The notes beneath the pieces are model-generated. The model was not told where the DNA came from, did not search any database, and saw only the letters and a list, made by a program, of their open reading frames with translations. Source: Zoogloea sp. (GTDB lineage: Bacteria; Pseudomonadota; Gammaproteobacteria; Burkholderiales; Rhodocyclaceae). Taken from it: a DNA stretch of 64,000 nucleotides. The position numbers were made by a program, and so were the translations under genes. The DNA lies in assembly GCF_028693495.1 (NCBI RefSeq), contig NZ_JAQUVG010000002.1, positions 1 through 64,000 on the forward strand, written 5' to 3'. Position 1 is the stretch's first letter. Every line of letters begins with the position of its first letter. Below, piece after piece: positions 48,185 through 57,956 of this stretch.

Positions 48185-48985
48185 TTAACCCGTATTGGCG
48201 TCGTGGTCGCAGACCGAGAAATGCCCGACGAGTCCAGCGATGAGGCCTGTATCCCCCGGCTCCGTCAGGATGACCCGGGCAAAACCGCCTTCCCGGGCCA
48301 CCGCGGCAATCCGGGCATGGGGCACGAACACGGGCACATCCTTCAGGAGAGCGGCGTCTGGCAAGGCCAGGAGATGGCTCACGCCCTCGCTGCTGGTCAG
48401 GGTCAGGGCATCGAGCGCGCCCTGGCGAACCCGGGCCAGCAGCGGCGCAGGATCCTCGGGGGGGCCTCCCCGGTGGTAGCAGGTCAGATATTCCACCCAG
48501 GCACCACGGGCCTTGAGGGTATCGCCCAGCAGATCCCGCCCCCCGTCTCCCCGCAGGATCAGCACCTTCCTGCCCGCCACTGCCTCGGAACGGAAGGCCG
48601 GCAGTGCCAGTGCCGACTCGCTGTCGAAGCCCCGGTCCGGCGCGAGGACCTGACGAAACCCTCGGGCCGCCAGGGCGGCTTCACTGCCCTTGCCCACCGT
48701 CGCGACGACCAGGTGGGCAGGCCAGGGCGCTTCCGGCAGGATCACGTCGAGGGCCAGATTCACCGCGTTGGGACTGACGAAGAAGGCCAGGGAAAATTCG
48801 TCCAGGCGACGGGCCATGGCCCTGAGGGGCTCTGGGTCGGCCACCGGCTCGATGTGCAGGAGGGGAAAGCGCAGGGGCTCCGCCCCCAGCCCGGCCAGGG
48901 TGGCACACAGGCCGTCAGCCTGGGCGACCGGACGGGTCACGGCGATGACGCGCCCGGCAAGGGGGCCGGCGGGGGCCTTCACCAT
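48185..48985 (-). CDS. hemD: Uroporphyrinogen-III synthase
   Basis: 266 residues. HemD cyclises hydroxymethylbilane with inversion of ring D. The family is weakly conserved; visible markers are VIAVTRPVAQADGLCATL, FFVSPNAVNLAL, VGKGSEAALAARGF, and LTSSEGVSHLLAL. Its ATG shares one base with the hemC stop (TAATG), so translation is coupled. An upstream in-frame extension lies within hemC. Confidence 0.93.
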   Translation of the reverse strand: MVKAPAGPLAGRVIAVTRPVAQADGLCATLAGLGAEPLRFPLLHIEPVADPEPLRAMARRLDEFSLAFFVSPNAVNLALDVILPEAPWPAHLVVATVGKGSEAALAARGFRQVLAPDRGFDSESALALPAFRSEAVAGRKVLILRGDGGRDLLGDTLKARGAWVEYLTCYHRGGPPEDPAPLLARVRQGALDALTLTSSEGVSHLLALPDAALLKDVPVFVPHARIAAVAREGGFARVILTEPGDTGLIAGLVGHFSVCDHDANTG

Positions 48986-49914
48986 TACAGGCTGGCGAGG
49001 ATCTCGTCGGCGCCGTCGGCTCTCAGGTCGGCTGCCAGGGCAAGGCCCAGGGCTTCCGGCTGATCCAGGGGCCCCCGACGCTCCGCACGGGCCATACGCG
49101 ATCCATCGGGCAGGGCCACGAAGCCCCGCAGCCACAGCTCGCCGTCCTGCACCTCGGCATAGGCGCCGAGGGGAACCTCACAACTGCCCGCCAGGGCCCG
49201 GGAGGTGGCCCGCTCGGCACGCACGCAGGCAGCAGAATGAAGATCGGCGAGGGGTGCGATCCACTCGGCGACCTCGGGACGGGAGGCCAGCGCCTCGATC
49301 CCCAGGGCGCCCTGACCCGCGGCAGGCAGCGAGATTTCGGAAGGCAGGGTGGAGCGGATGCGCCCGGCGAGGCCCAGACGGGTCAGACCGGCAGCGGCGA
49401 GGATGATTGCATCGTACTGACCTTCATCGAGCTTGCGCAGGCGGGTATCCAGGTTGCCCCGCAGGCTGGTCACCGCCAGCATCGGATACAGGGCATGGAT
49501 CTGCGCCTCCCGACGCAGGCTGGAAGTGCCCACCACAGCCCCCGGGGGCATGTCATCCAGGCTCTCGTACTTGTTGGAAACGAAGGCATCCAGCGGCACC
49601 TCCCGCTCCGAGATGGCCACCAGGGCGAAGTCCGGCGGCAGCTCCATGGGCACATCCTTCATGGAGTGCACGGCAATGTCAGCCGCCCGGTCGAGGAGCG
49701 CGGTTTCCAGCTCCTTGACGAACAAGCCCTTGCCCCCGATCTTGGCCAGGGGCCGGTCCAGGATCTGGTCACCCCGGGTGGTCATCCCCAGCAACTCGAC
49801 GGAGCAGGACGGATAGAGGGCCTCGAGACGGGCCTTGACGTGCCCGGCCTGCCAGAGGGCAAGACGACTTTCACGGGTGGCGATGACGATGCGGTCGGGC
49901 TGGGGTGCGCTCAC
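48985..49914 (-). CDS. hemC: Hydroxymethylbilane synthase (porphobilinogen deaminase)
   Basis: 309 residues from the GTG at 49914 ([20 protein letters not shown]). Polymerises four porphobilinogens onto a dipyrromethane cofactor. [48 protein letters not shown], and [13 protein letters not shown] with the cofactor-binding Cys are all present. A longer frame to 49992 would add 26 atypical residues, so the GTG is preferred. Divergent from ppc across 210 bp; TATGAT on the minus strand (50053-50058) is a possible -10. Confidence 0.95.
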   Translation of the reverse strand: MSAPQPDRIVIATRESRLALWQAGHVKARLEALYPSCSVELLGMTTRGDQILDRPLAKIGGKGLFVKELETALLDRAADIAVHSMKDVPMELPPDFALVAISEREVPLDAFVSNKYESLDDMPPGAVVGTSSLRREAQIHALYPMLAVTSLRGNLDTRLRKLDEGQYDAIILAAAGLTRLGLAGRIRSTLPSEISLPAAGQGALGIEALASRPEVAEWIAPLADLHSAACVRAERATSRALAGSCEVPLGAYAEVQDGELWLRGFVALPDGSRMARAERRGPLDQPEALGLALAADLRADGADEILASL

Positions 49915-50124
49915 GATATTCGGGCTCGGCTGGATGTTCGATCGGTAATGAAAGAGGAATGCCCTATGGACAGGCGGAACCAGGGGCGGCACTCTGCAGG
50001 CCTCTGCAGTGCAGCATCAGGGTAGGCACCAATGGCAGTCCTTCGGCGGGCGATCATAGCATGGGGCCAGGAATGCACCCCTTGCACCAGATTAATGCAA
50101 CCGATTGGACAGGAATCCACCGCG

Positions 50125-52887
50125 ATGAGTGAACAAAGAACGAACGATGACAAGGACCTTCCCCTCCGGGACGACATCCGGCTGCTGGGCCGCGTGCTTG
50201 GAGATACCGTGCGCGCCCAAGAGGGAGAGGCCGTCTTCGACCTGGTGGAATCCATCCGCCAGAGCTCGATCCGCTTCCGCCGCCACGAGGACCACGCAGC
50301 CCGCCGGGAGCTGGAGGCCACCCTCGACTCCCTGTCCCGGGACCAGACCATCGACGTGGTGCGGGCCTTCAGCTATTTCTCCCACCTCTCCAACATCGCC
50401 GAGGACCAGCACCACATCCGCCGCTCCCGGGCCCACCAGATCGCCGGGTCGGCCCCCAGGGAGGGCAGCCTGGCCCACGCCCTGGAGCGCGCCTTCGCCG
50501 CCGGCCTGGGCAGCCCGGAACTGGTGTCCTTCTTCGACACCGCCAACATCGTGCCGGTACTCACTGCCCACCCCACCGAGGTCCAGCGCAAGAGCATCCT
50601 CAACTGCCAGATGGTGATTGCCCGCCTGCTGGACGAACGGGACCGCATGCAGCTGACCCCCGAAGAGCAGGACATCAATCAGGAGGCCCTGCGCCGGGCC
50701 GTGCTGACCCTGTGGCAGACCCGCATGCTGCGCACCGAGAAGCTGTCGGTGATGGACGAGGTCAGCAACGGACTGTCCTACTTCGACTACACCTTCCTGC
50801 GCGAGCTGCCCCGCCTCTACGCCAGCGTGGAAGACCGCCTGGCGGCCAATGACCGGACCTGGGGCGCACTGGAGCTGCCCAATTTCATGCGCGTGGGCAG
50901 CTGGATCGGCGGCGACCGGGACGGCAATCCCTTCGTCACTGCCGAGGTCCTGGAAAAGACCCTGGCCACCCAGGCGGAAAAGGTGCTCACCCATTACATG
51001 GACGAGGTACACACCCTGGGCTCCCAGCTGTCCATCGCCCAGGGACTGGTCAGCGCCTCCGACGCCCTGCTGCGCCTGGCCGAAGCCTCGCCCGACGGAT
51101 CCCCCCACCGCAGTGACGAGCCCTACCGGCGCGCCCTGACCGGCGTCTATGCCCGCCTCGCCGCCACCTACCAGCAGCTCCTGGGCCATCAGCCGCCGCG
51201 CCACGCGGTGGGCCCGGCAGCGCCCTACGCCGGCCCGGACGAGCTGGCCGACGAGCTGGATGTGGTGCATCGCTCCCTCACCGCCAACGGCCTGAGTGCC
51301 CTCTCCCGGGGCCGCCTGCGCCACCTGCGCCGGGCGGTGTCGGTGTTCGGCTTCCACCTGGCGCCGATCGACCTGCGCCAGAACTCCGACGTGCACGAGC
51401 GGGTGGTGGCCGAGCTGCTCCAGGCCGCCGACCCGGCCAAGGACTACCTGGCCCTCGACGAGGCCGGACGCACCGCGGTGCTCCTTGAAGAACTGGCCAC
51501 CGCGCGCCCCCTGGCTTCCCCCTGGATCGAATACTCCGAGGAAACCCGCGGCGAGCTGGCCATCTTCCGGGCCGCCCGGGCCGCCCACCTGCGCTACGGC
51601 AAGGCCGCCGTGCCCAACTGCATCATCTCCAAGACCGACGACGTTTCCGACATCCTGGAAGTCGCCGTGCTGGCCAAGGAATCCGGCCTGCTGCGGCACG
51701 CCGAAGGGGTGCTTGACGTCAATATCATCCCGCTCTTCGAGACCATCGGCGACCTGCAGAATGCGGCCGGGGTGATGGACCGGCTGTTTTCAATCCCGGC
51801 CTACATGGCGCTGCTGGAGTCCCGCCGCAAGGAGCAGGAGGTCATGCTCGGCTACTCCGACAGCAACAAGGACGGTGGCTTCCTCACCTCGGGCTGGGAG
51901 CTCTACAAGGCCGAAATCGGTCTGGTGGACACCTTCGCCCGCAACAAAGTGCGCCTGCGCCTGTTCCATGGCCGCGGCGGCTCCGTCGGCCGCGGCGGCG
52001 GTCCCAGCTACCAGGCCATCCTGGCCCAGCCGGGCGGCGCGGTGCAGGGGCAGATCCGCCTGACCGAGCAGGGCGAGGTGATCGCCTCCAAGTACGCCAA
52101 CCCCGAGGTCGGCCGGCGCAACCTGGAGGTGCTGGCATCGGCCACCCTGGAGGCCACCCTGTTCGCCCCCCGCGATCCGGCGCCCCGCCCCGAGTACCTG
52201 GAGGCCATGGACGAGCTGTCGGACGCCGCCTTCAAGGCCTACCGCAACCTGGTCTATGAGACCGACGGCTTCGAGCGCTACTTCTGGGAATCCACCGTGA
52301 TCTCGGAGATCGCCGCGCTGAACATCGGCAGCCGCCCCGCCTCGCGCAAGAAGTCCACCGCCATCGAAGATCTGCGTGCCATCCCCTGGGTCTTCAGCTG
52401 GGCCCAGTGCCGCCTGATGCTGCCGGGCTGGTACGGCCTCGGCACCGCGGTGAAAGCCTACGTCGCCCGGCACGGCGAGGCCGGCCTGGCCCGCCTGCAG
52501 GCAATGCACAGGGAGTGGTCCTTCTTCGCCACCCTGCTTTCCAACATGGACATGGTACTGGCCAAGAGCGACATCGCCATCGCCAGCCGCTACGCCGACC
52601 TGGTCCATGACAAGGCCTTGCGCAACCGGATCTTCCCGCGCATCGAACAGGAGCATGCCATCACCGTGGAAATGCTGCTGTCCATCACGGGCCAGCAGGA
52701 ACTGCTGGATGCGAACCCGCTCCTCAAGCGTTCCATCCACAACCGCTACCCCTATCTGGACCCTCTCAACCACGTGCAGGTGGAGCTCCTGCACCGCTAC
52801 CGGGAAGGCCACCAGGACGAACGGATACGGCGCGGCATCCTGCTCTCCATCAACGGGATCGCCGCAGGTCTGCGCAACAGCGGCTGA
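50125..52887 (+). CDS. ppc: Phosphoenolpyruvate carboxylase
   Basis: 920 residues, homotetrameric enzyme carboxylating PEP to oxaloacetate to refill the TCA cycle. [13 protein letters not shown] holds the essential His, [10 protein letters not shown] and [12 protein letters not shown] are active-site loops, [14 protein letters not shown] the mobile loop, and [21 protein letters not shown] is also conserved. The C-terminus ends in RNSG, close to the usual RNTG. The start [11 protein letters not shown] follows AGGA. Convergent with ntrC. Confidence 0.96.
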   Translation: MSEQRTNDDKDLPLRDDIRLLGRVLGDTVRAQEGEAVFDLVESIRQSSIRFRRHEDHAARRELEATLDSLSRDQTIDVVRAFSYFSHLSNIAEDQHHIRRSRAHQIAGSAPREGSLAHALERAFAAGLGSPELVSFFDTANIVPVLTAHPTEVQRKSILNCQMVIARLLDERDRMQLTPEEQDINQEALRRAVLTLWQTRMLRTEKLSVMDEVSNGLSYFDYTFLRELPRLYASVEDRLAANDRTWGALELPNFMRVGSWIGGDRDGNPFVTAEVLEKTLATQAEKVLTHYMDEVHTLGSQLSIAQGLVSASDALLRLAEASPDGSPHRSDEPYRRALTGVYARLAATYQQLLGHQPPRHAVGPAAPYAGPDELADELDVVHRSLTANGLSALSRGRLRHLRRAVSVFGFHLAPIDLRQNSDVHERVVAELLQAADPAKDYLALDEAGRTAVLLEELATARPLASPWIEYSEETRGELAIFRAARAAHLRYGKAAVPNCIISKTDDVSDILEVAVLAKESGLLRHAEGVLDVNIIPLFETIGDLQNAAGVMDRLFSIPAYMALLESRRKEQEVMLGYSDSNKDGGFLTSGWELYKAEIGLVDTFARNKVRLRLFHGRGGSVGRGGGPSYQAILAQPGGAVQGQIRLTEQGEVIASKYANPEVGRRNLEVLASATLEATLFAPRDPAPRPEYLEAMDELSDAAFKAYRNLVYETDGFERYFWESTVISEIAALNIGSRPASRKKSTAIEDLRAIPWVFSWAQCRLMLPGWYGLGTAVKAYVARHGEAGLARLQAMHREWSFFATLLSNMDMVLAKSDIAIASRYADLVHDKALRNRIFPRIEQEHAITVEMLLSITGQQELLDANPLLKRSIHNRYPYLDPLNHVQVELLHRYREGHQDERIRRGILLSINGIAAGLRNSG

Positions 52888-52899
52888 ACCAGGGTGAAC

Positions 52900-52931
52900 G
52901 ATGGGTCGGCGCCATCCGCCGCCGGCCCATC
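52900..52931. terminator. 12-bp hairpin between convergent ppc and ntrC
   Basis: Arms GATGGGTCGGCG (52900-52911) and CGCCGGCCCATC (52920-52931) pair over 12 bp with one G-U wobble and an 8-base loop. It begins 13 bp after the ppc stop and overlaps the ntrC stop. There is no T-tract, so it may be a weak bidirectional terminator or 3'-end stabiliser. Confidence 0.5.
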
Positions 52932-54342
52932 ACGCCGCGTCCGGCTCCTCCAACCCCAGCTCCTGGATCTTGCGGGTGATGGTGTTGCGGCCTATGCCCA
53001 GCAGCTGAGCGGCCTCAATGCGGCGCCCGCCGGTTGCCACCAGGGCCCGGCGGATCAGGATCCGTTCGAAGTCCTTGCTCAGCAAGTCGTAAACGGCGCC
53101 CGGATTCTGGACCAGACAACGGTCAGCTTCCGCCATCAACGCATCGCACCAGTTGGCGGTCAGCTCGCGCGTCGGCTGATCCTTCAGCTCCGGGGGCAGA
53201 TCGGCCACCTCGACGGTCTGGCCCGGCGCCATCACCGTAAGCCAGTGGCAGAGATTCTCCAGTTGCCGCACGTTGCCCGGAAAATCCAGGCTCTGCAGGT
53301 ACTTCAGGGTGGCCTCGGACAGGCGCTTGGCTTCGACACCCAGTTCCTGGGCCGACAGGGCGATGAAGTGCCTGGCCAGGGGCGGGATGTCTTCCCGACG
53401 CTCCCGCAGAGGCGGCAGGCGCAAGCGGATCACATTGAGGCGGTGGAACAGATCCTCCCGGAACAGGCCCTGGCGTACCCGCTCTTCCATGTTCTGGTGG
53501 GTGGCGGCAATCACCCGCACGTTGGCCTTGATGGGCTGATGCCCGCCCACCCGGTAGAAATTGCCGTCGGACAGCACGCGCAGCAGGCGGGTCTGCAGTT
53601 CGGCCGGCATGTCGCCGATCTCGTCGAGGAACAGGGTGCCCCCCTCCGCCTGCTCGAAACGCCCCCTGCGCATGGTCTGGGCACCGGTAAAGGCCCCCCG
53701 CTCATGGCCGAACAACTCGGACTCGAGGAGGTCCCGGGGGATCGCCGCCGTGTTGATGGCAATGAAGGGCGCATCCTTGCGTGGACTGTGACGGTGCAGG
53801 GCACGCGCCACCAGCTCCTTGCCGGTACCGGATTCGCCATTGATCAGCACGGTGGCGTGGGACTGGGACAGACGACCGATGGCGCGGAACACTTCCTGCA
53901 TCGCCGGCGCCGAGCCGAGGATCTCCGGCACGGTACTCAGCTCCTCCGACGCACCCGCCTGATGGGCACTCTCTTCGATCGCCCGGCGCACCAGTTCGAC
54001 CGCCTGGTCCACATCGAAGGGCTTGGGCAGGTACTCGAAGGCTCCCCCCTGGAAAGCCGCAACTGCGCTGTCCAGGTCCGAGTAGGCAGTCATGATGATG
54101 ACCGGCATGTGGGGAAAGCGGGCCTTGACCCTGGACAGCAAGGTCAACCCCGACTCCCCCGGCATGCGGATGTCCGACAGCAGCACCCGGGGCGGCTGGG
54201 TGGTGTTGTCGAGGGCGTTCAGCACTTCGCTGACCGTACCAAAGCTCTTGTACGGAATCTCTTCCCGGGCCAGGGATTTCTCGAGGACCCAGCGGATCGA
54301 GCGGTCGTCATCAACTATCCAGACAGCATTCATTTCATTCAC
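52930..54342 (-). CDS. ntrC: Nitrogen regulation response regulator NtrC (NR-I)
   Basis: 470 residues. Receiver domain with acidic DDDRSIRWVLEK and phospho-acceptor in VLLSDIRMPGESGL (~Asp54); AAA+ sigma54-activation domain (~145-380) with Walker A GESGTGKELVARAL, the sigma54-contacting GAFTGA loop and Walker B GGTLFLDEIGDM; and a C-terminal Fis-type HTH (AAQLLGIGRNTITRKIQEL). Activates sigma54 promoters such as that of glnA, whose NtrC-type sites lie in this window. 86 bp downstream of ntrB. Confidence 0.96.
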   Translation of the reverse strand: MNEMNAVWIVDDDRSIRWVLEKSLAREEIPYKSFGTVSEVLNALDNTTQPPRVLLSDIRMPGESGLTLLSRVKARFPHMPVIIMTAYSDLDSAVAAFQGGAFEYLPKPFDVDQAVELVRRAIEESAHQAGASEELSTVPEILGSAPAMQEVFRAIGRLSQSHATVLINGESGTGKELVARALHRHSPRKDAPFIAINTAAIPRDLLESELFGHERGAFTGAQTMRRGRFEQAEGGTLFLDEIGDMPAELQTRLLRVLSDGNFYRVGGHQPIKANVRVIAATHQNMEERVRQGLFREDLFHRLNVIRLRLPPLRERREDIPPLARHFIALSAQELGVEAKRLSEATLKYLQSLDFPGNVRQLENLCHWLTVMAPGQTVEVADLPPELKDQPTRELTANWCDALMAEADRCLVQNPGAVYDLLSKDFERILIRRALVATGGRRIEAAQLLGIGRNTITRKIQELGLEEPDAA

Positions 54343-54428
54343 ACGGATACAATTGGTTTTAGGCGGAGCAAGACACCCTCAGGAGGACGCCACGGCGGAG
54401 CCTTGCCTGGATTTCATTATTCTGCGGC

Positions 54429-55502
54429 TTACCCATCGCTTTCCCGGGTGACCGGCAGAAAAACGGTGAAGCAGGTCCTCCCGGGACGAGAGTCCACATC
54501 GATGGCCCCGTGATGCAGCTCCACGAAGCTCTGAGCCAGGGACAGACCCAGACCGCTGCCGTTTTCCCGCCCCGACACAAGGGGATAGAAGATCTTGTCG
54601 CGGATCTCCTGGGGCACGCCAGGCCCGTTGTCGATTACCTGCAGTTGCAGGGCCAGCCGGAAACGCCGCTTGGCCAGGGTGACCTGCCGGGCTGCCCGGG
54701 TCCGCAGGACGATCTCACCCTCTCCCTGCATGGCCTGGGCTGCGTTGCGGGCGATATTCAGGATGGCCTGGATCAGTTGCTCCCGGTCACCGGTGATGCT
54801 GGGCAAGCTGGTGTCGTAATCCCGCCGCACCTCCACCGCCGGAAACTCGGCCAGGATCAGGCGGCGCACCCGCTCCAGCACATCATGGGCATTGAGCTGG
54901 GAGGGCTGCATCATCCGGTGGGAAGTCAGCAGCCGGTTCATCAGATCCTGCAGGCGATCCGCTTCGGCGATGATCACCTGGGTATATTCCCGCAACTGGG
55001 GATCATCCAGTTCCCGCTCCAGCAACTGGGCAGAACCACGAATGCCGCCGAGAGGGTTCCTGATCTCGTGGGCCAGGTTGCGGATAAGCTCCCGGTTCGC
55101 CTGCTGCTGGTGCGCCAGTTGCTCCTCCCGGGCCACCTTGAGGTGCGCATCCATGGGCCGGAACTCCAGCAGAAGACGCACATCGGGGGACTCCAGGGGC
55201 GTAACGGTGCAGTCCAGGTGGAGCACCACCATCCCGGGGCGTGTCACCGTGATGTTGTGCCCGGTATAGCTCCAGTTATCCCGAAGCACGCTGTTGAGCG
55301 CCACATCCAGGCCCGGGGGATCTCCCAGCAGGCGGCGCAGGGAATAGCTGACGATCTTGCGGCTGCTCACTGCAAAAAGATTTTCAGCACCGGGATTCAT
55401 GTAGCGCACCACCAGTTCGTCATCCACCAGCACCACGGCAGAGGACAGCAGCTCAAGGCCGGCAAAGGCGGAAGGCGTCATGGAGGTCTGATCGGTTTGC
55501 AT
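54429..55502 (-). CDS. ntrB: Nitrogen regulation sensor kinase NtrB (NR-II)
   Basis: 357 residues from the ATG at 55502 (an in-frame TTG lies 30 bp upstream). N-terminal PAS domain (AVVLVDDELVVRYMNPGAENLF), HisKA with phospho-His in LAHEIRNPLGGIRGSAQLLE, N-box and ATP lid (QAILNIARNAAQAM, VIDNGPGVPQEI, GSGLGLSLAQSFVELHHG). Cytosolic; with PII protein it sets NtrC phosphorylation according to glutamine status. Confidence 0.95.
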   Translation of the reverse strand: MQTDQTSMTPSAFAGLELLSSAVVLVDDELVVRYMNPGAENLFAVSSRKIVSYSLRRLLGDPPGLDVALNSVLRDNWSYTGHNITVTRPGMVVLHLDCTVTPLESPDVRLLLEFRPMDAHLKVAREEQLAHQQQANRELIRNLAHEIRNPLGGIRGSAQLLERELDDPQLREYTQVIIAEADRLQDLMNRLLTSHRMMQPSQLNAHDVLERVRRLILAEFPAVEVRRDYDTSLPSITGDREQLIQAILNIARNAAQAMQGEGEIVLRTRAARQVTLAKRRFRLALQLQVIDNGPGVPQEIRDKIFYPLVSGRENGSGLGLSLAQSFVELHHGAIDVDSRPGRTCFTVFLPVTRESDG

Positions 55503-55578
55503 GCTGCCCACTTGATGCAAGAAACAGACCAATCAAAGAGGGTGCTTGAGGATAACGCCCCGGGGGAGGCCCACGCGC

Positions 55579-56034
55579 TCAGCGCAGATTCGATAGCTCG
55601 CGGCGCAGAGCCTCAATATTGCGCTCATGAATCTGCACCCGGTCCGTACCAGCCCCGCTGGCGCTACGGCGGGGATCCTGCGCAGCGTCCCGCCGAGCCA
55701 CTTCAAGAGCCCTCTGCTCGCTGGCCAGTTCTTCTTCCAGGATACGCCGGCGGTCCGAATCACGGGCGCGCTGGGTCGTGCCATCCACCCGGGGAAAGCC
55801 TGCGCCCCCCTGGGATGCACCATTCTGGGGCAATGGCGCAGACGACACACGCGGCGGCGCACTGGAGACGGAGGACACGGCCTGATCCCGGGATAAAACG
55901 GTGCACCCCTTTCCGGGCGCCCGGGCGTTGGTGTAAGTCACATGACCCGCATCGTCCACACACTTGAAAATATCTGCCCGAGCCAGTGGAGCGGACGACA
56001 GGACCACCAGCAGCAGGAAAAATCTCAGCATCAT
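55579..56034 (-). CDS. DUF4124-domain periplasmic protein
   Basis: 151 residues. Signal peptide (MMLRFFLLLVVLSSAPLARA), then the DUF4124 motif DIFKCVDDAGHVTYTNARAPGKGC with two Cys, a Ser/Pro-rich spacer, and a C-terminal charged helix (~95-150) that may be coiled coil. Function unknown. It lies between glnA and ntrB on the same strand but after a strong glnA terminator. Confidence 0.8.
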   Translation of the reverse strand: MMLRFFLLLVVLSSAPLARADIFKCVDDAGHVTYTNARAPGKGCTVLSRDQAVSSVSSAPPRVSSAPLPQNGASQGGAGFPRVDGTTQRARDSDRRRILEEELASEQRALEVARRDAAQDPRRSASGAGTDRVQIHERNIEALRRELSNLR

Positions 56035-56110
56035 GATCAGTTCGGATGACGACAGGGCATCGGTAGTTTAGGGGCGGGAGTGACAATCACAAAGCACCAA
56101 TCGCACCCAT

Positions 56111-56136
56111 AAAAAAAGACGGGCATGAAGCCCGTC
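56111..56136 (-). terminator. Rho-independent terminator of glnA
   Basis: On the minus strand GACGGGC-TTCAT-GCCCGTC followed by seven T, 56 bp after the glnA stop: a seven-pair GC stem with a five-base loop. It should separate most glnA transcripts from the DUF4124-ntrB-ntrC genes. Confidence 0.9.
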
Positions 56137-56191
56137 CCTTCCTGGCGCCAGGTGGAGCCTCCAGCGCACTGGAGCCCCCCCGATCCGGAGA

Positions 56192-57601
56192 TCAGATGGC
56201 GTAGTACATCTCGAACTCAACCGGGTGCACTTCGATGCGCAGACGGTTGACATCTTCCTGCTTGAGGGCGATGAAGGAGTCGATGAAGTCGTTGCTGAAC
56301 ACACCACCACGGGTCAGGAACTCGCGATCCTTGTCGAGGGCCTCGAGGGCCTGCTCGAGGCTGGAGCAGACGGTCGGGATGAGCGCGTCTTCTTCCGGGG
56401 GCAGGTCGTAGAGGTTCTTGTCGGCGGGGTCGCCCGGGTGGATCTTGTTCTGGATGCCGTCGAGGCCGGCCATCATGAGCGCTGCAAAGCACAGGTAGGG
56501 GTTGGCACCCGGATCCGGGAAGCGGGTCTCGATGCGGCGGGCCTTTTCGCTATTCACGAACGGGATCCGGATGGAAGCCGAACGGTTCTTCGCGGAGTAA
56601 GCCAGCTTGACCGGAGCTTCGTAGTGAGGCACGAGGCGCTTGTAGGAGTTGGTCAGCGGGTTGGTGATGGCGTTCAGGGCGCGGGCGTGCTTGATGATGC
56701 CGCCGATGTAGTACAGGGCGGTCTCGGACAGGCCGGCGTAGCCGTTGCCAGCAAACAGGTTCTTGCCGTCCTTCCAGATCGACTGGTGCACGTGCATGCC
56801 GGAACCGTTGTCACCAACGATGGGCTTGGGCATGAAGGTGGCCGTCTTGCCGTACTGGTGGGCAACGTTCTGAACGATGTACTTGGTGATCTGGGTCTGG
56901 TCGGCACGACGCACCAGGGTGTCGAACTTGGTACCGATTTCGTTCTGGCCGGCGGTTGCGACTTCATGGTGGTGCACTTCAACCGGCACGCCGCAGGCTT
57001 CGAGAGCCAGACACATGGCAGCACGCATGTCGTTGAAGGAGTCGACCGGCGGAACGGGGAAGTAACCACCCTTCACGGCGGGACGGTAGCCGGTGTTGCC
57101 GCCTTCAAACTTCTGGTCGGAGGACCAGGCCGCTTCTTCGGAGAAGATCTTGTGGTAGGCGCCGGACATGCCGACCTTCCACTCGACGGAATCGAAGATG
57201 AAGAATTCGGGTTCCGGGCCAAAGTAGGCGGTATCACCAATCCCGGAGGACTTCAGGTAGGCCTCGGCGCGGTTGGCGATGGAGCGGGGATCGCGGTCGT
57301 AACCCTTGCCGTCGGCGGGGTCGATCACGTCACAGCTCAGAACCAGGGTGGTCTCGTCGAAGAACGGGTCGATGTAAGCGGTGTTCGGATCCGGCATCAG
57401 CAGCATGTCGGACGCCTGGATACCCTTCCAGCCAGCGATGGAGGAACCGTCGAAGGCATGACCACTCTCAAACTTGTCTTCATCAAAGGCGCTGATAGGC
57501 ACGCCGACGTGGTGCTCCTTGCCCTTGGTATCGGTAAAACGGAAGTCAACAAACTTGACTTCGTTTTCCTGGACGACCTTCATGACGTCTTGCGGGGTCA
57601 T
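56192..57601 (-). CDS. glnA: Glutamine synthetase type I (adenylylatable)
   Basis: 469 residues from the ATG at 57601, the same length as E. coli GlnA. AGGAG lies 8 bases upstream; a GTG at 57610 is too close to that site. Signatures: [61 protein letters not shown] (ATP binding), and NLYDLPPEE with the adenylylated Tyr. Condenses ammonia and glutamate. Transcribed from a sigma54 promoter with two NtrC-type sites and ended by a strong terminator. Confidence 0.98.
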   Translation of the reverse strand: MTPQDVMKVVQENEVKFVDFRFTDTKGKEHHVGVPISAFDEDKFESGHAFDGSSIAGWKGIQASDMLLMPDPNTAYIDPFFDETTLVLSCDVIDPADGKGYDRDPRSIANRAEAYLKSSGIGDTAYFGPEPEFFIFDSVEWKVGMSGAYHKIFSEEAAWSSDQKFEGGNTGYRPAVKGGYFPVPPVDSFNDMRAAMCLALEACGVPVEVHHHEVATAGQNEIGTKFDTLVRRADQTQITKYIVQNVAHQYGKTATFMPKPIVGDNGSGMHVHQSIWKDGKNLFAGNGYAGLSETALYYIGGIIKHARALNAITNPLTNSYKRLVPHYEAPVKLAYSAKNRSASIRIPFVNSEKARRIETRFPDPGANPYLCFAALMMAGLDGIQNKIHPGDPADKNLYDLPPEEDALIPTVCSSLEQALEALDKDREFLTRGGVFSNDFIDSFIALKQEDVNRLRIEVHPVEFEMYYAI

Positions 57602-57683
57602 ATAACTCACTCCTAAACGGGTTGAAGCTGCTGCGCAGTGGATAAAAAAATTTGGTCAGGCACGGCTGTGTCCGCAACAACGA

Positions 57684-57699
57684 AGCAGATTTCGTGCCA
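57684..57699 (-). promoter_or_regulatory. Sigma54 (-24/-12) promoter of glnA
   Basis: Minus-strand TGGCACGAAATCTGCT fits the consensus TGGCACG-N4-TTGCW at all positions but one T-to-C in the -12 box. Predicted start near 57673, about 72 nt before the glnA ATG. Confidence 0.88.
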
Positions 57700-57762
57700 C
57701 CTTAAAAAAGCAAGCATCCCATTGTGCCACAAGGCTTGCGCGGACATGCCTCGATTCATTTC

Positions 57763-57779
57763 TGCACCAAAGTAGTGCA
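57763..57779. promoter_or_regulatory. NtrC-type enhancer site 1
   Basis: TGCACCA-AAG-TAGTGCA, matching the NtrC pattern GCACCA-N3-TGGTGC with one mismatch. Its centre (57771) is about -98 relative to the predicted glnA start. Confidence 0.8.
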
Positions 57780-57793
57780 AAAAAATCAAGGCC

Positions 57794-57808
57794 GCACCAA
57801 TTTGGTGA
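57794..57808. promoter_or_regulatory. NtrC-type enhancer site 2
   Basis: GCACCA-ATT-TGGTGA, one mismatch to the NtrC pattern. Its centre (57801) is 30 bp from site 1, about three helical turns, as expected for cooperative binding of two NtrC dimers. Confidence 0.82.
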
Positions 57809-57893
57809 CCCCTTGCTCCGCGCCTGCCAAAACAGTGCATCTATCCGGCCCCAGGTGGCGGGCACGCTTCAGGATGCTACAGGACGGCATGAC

Positions 57894-57921
57894 TTGCAGC
57901 GGGGAAGGGCAGCGGTATACT
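57894..57921 (+). promoter_or_regulatory. Sigma70 promoter for the rhodanese-nadA genes
   Basis: -35 TTGCAG (57894-57899), 16-bp spacer, -10 TATACT (57916-57921), predicted start near 57928. Faces away from glnA. Confidence 0.55.
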
Positions 57922-57956
57922 CGTTTTCCCTCCCCCTACCTTGCCGAATGACCGTC

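Larger units (their letters stand above)
57602..57956. other. 355-bp glnA/rhodanese divergent control region
   Basis: No gene is supported here. Reading away from glnA it holds an untranslated leader of about 72 nt with GC-rich patches and a poly-A/T stretch (57645-57652), the sigma54 promoter (57684-57699), a second off-spaced TGGCAC inside a TTGTG-C-CACAA palindrome (57722-57732), two NtrC-type palindromes (57763-57779, 57794-57808), a weaker GTGC half-site near 57835, and a sigma70 promoter facing the rhodanese gene (57894-57921). Confidence 0.75.

Noticed and set aside
49989..50012. Inverted repeat with GCACT/AGTGC arms and doubled CTGCAG between hemC and ppc
   Set aside because: Internal symmetry is imperfect because CTGCAG is itself palindromic, and no regulator or promoter alignment supports an operator.
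57599..57610. GTG at 57610 as the glnA start
   Set aside because: It would sit on the AGGAG ribosome binding site; the ATG at 57601 has correct spacing and gives the standard 469-residue enzyme.
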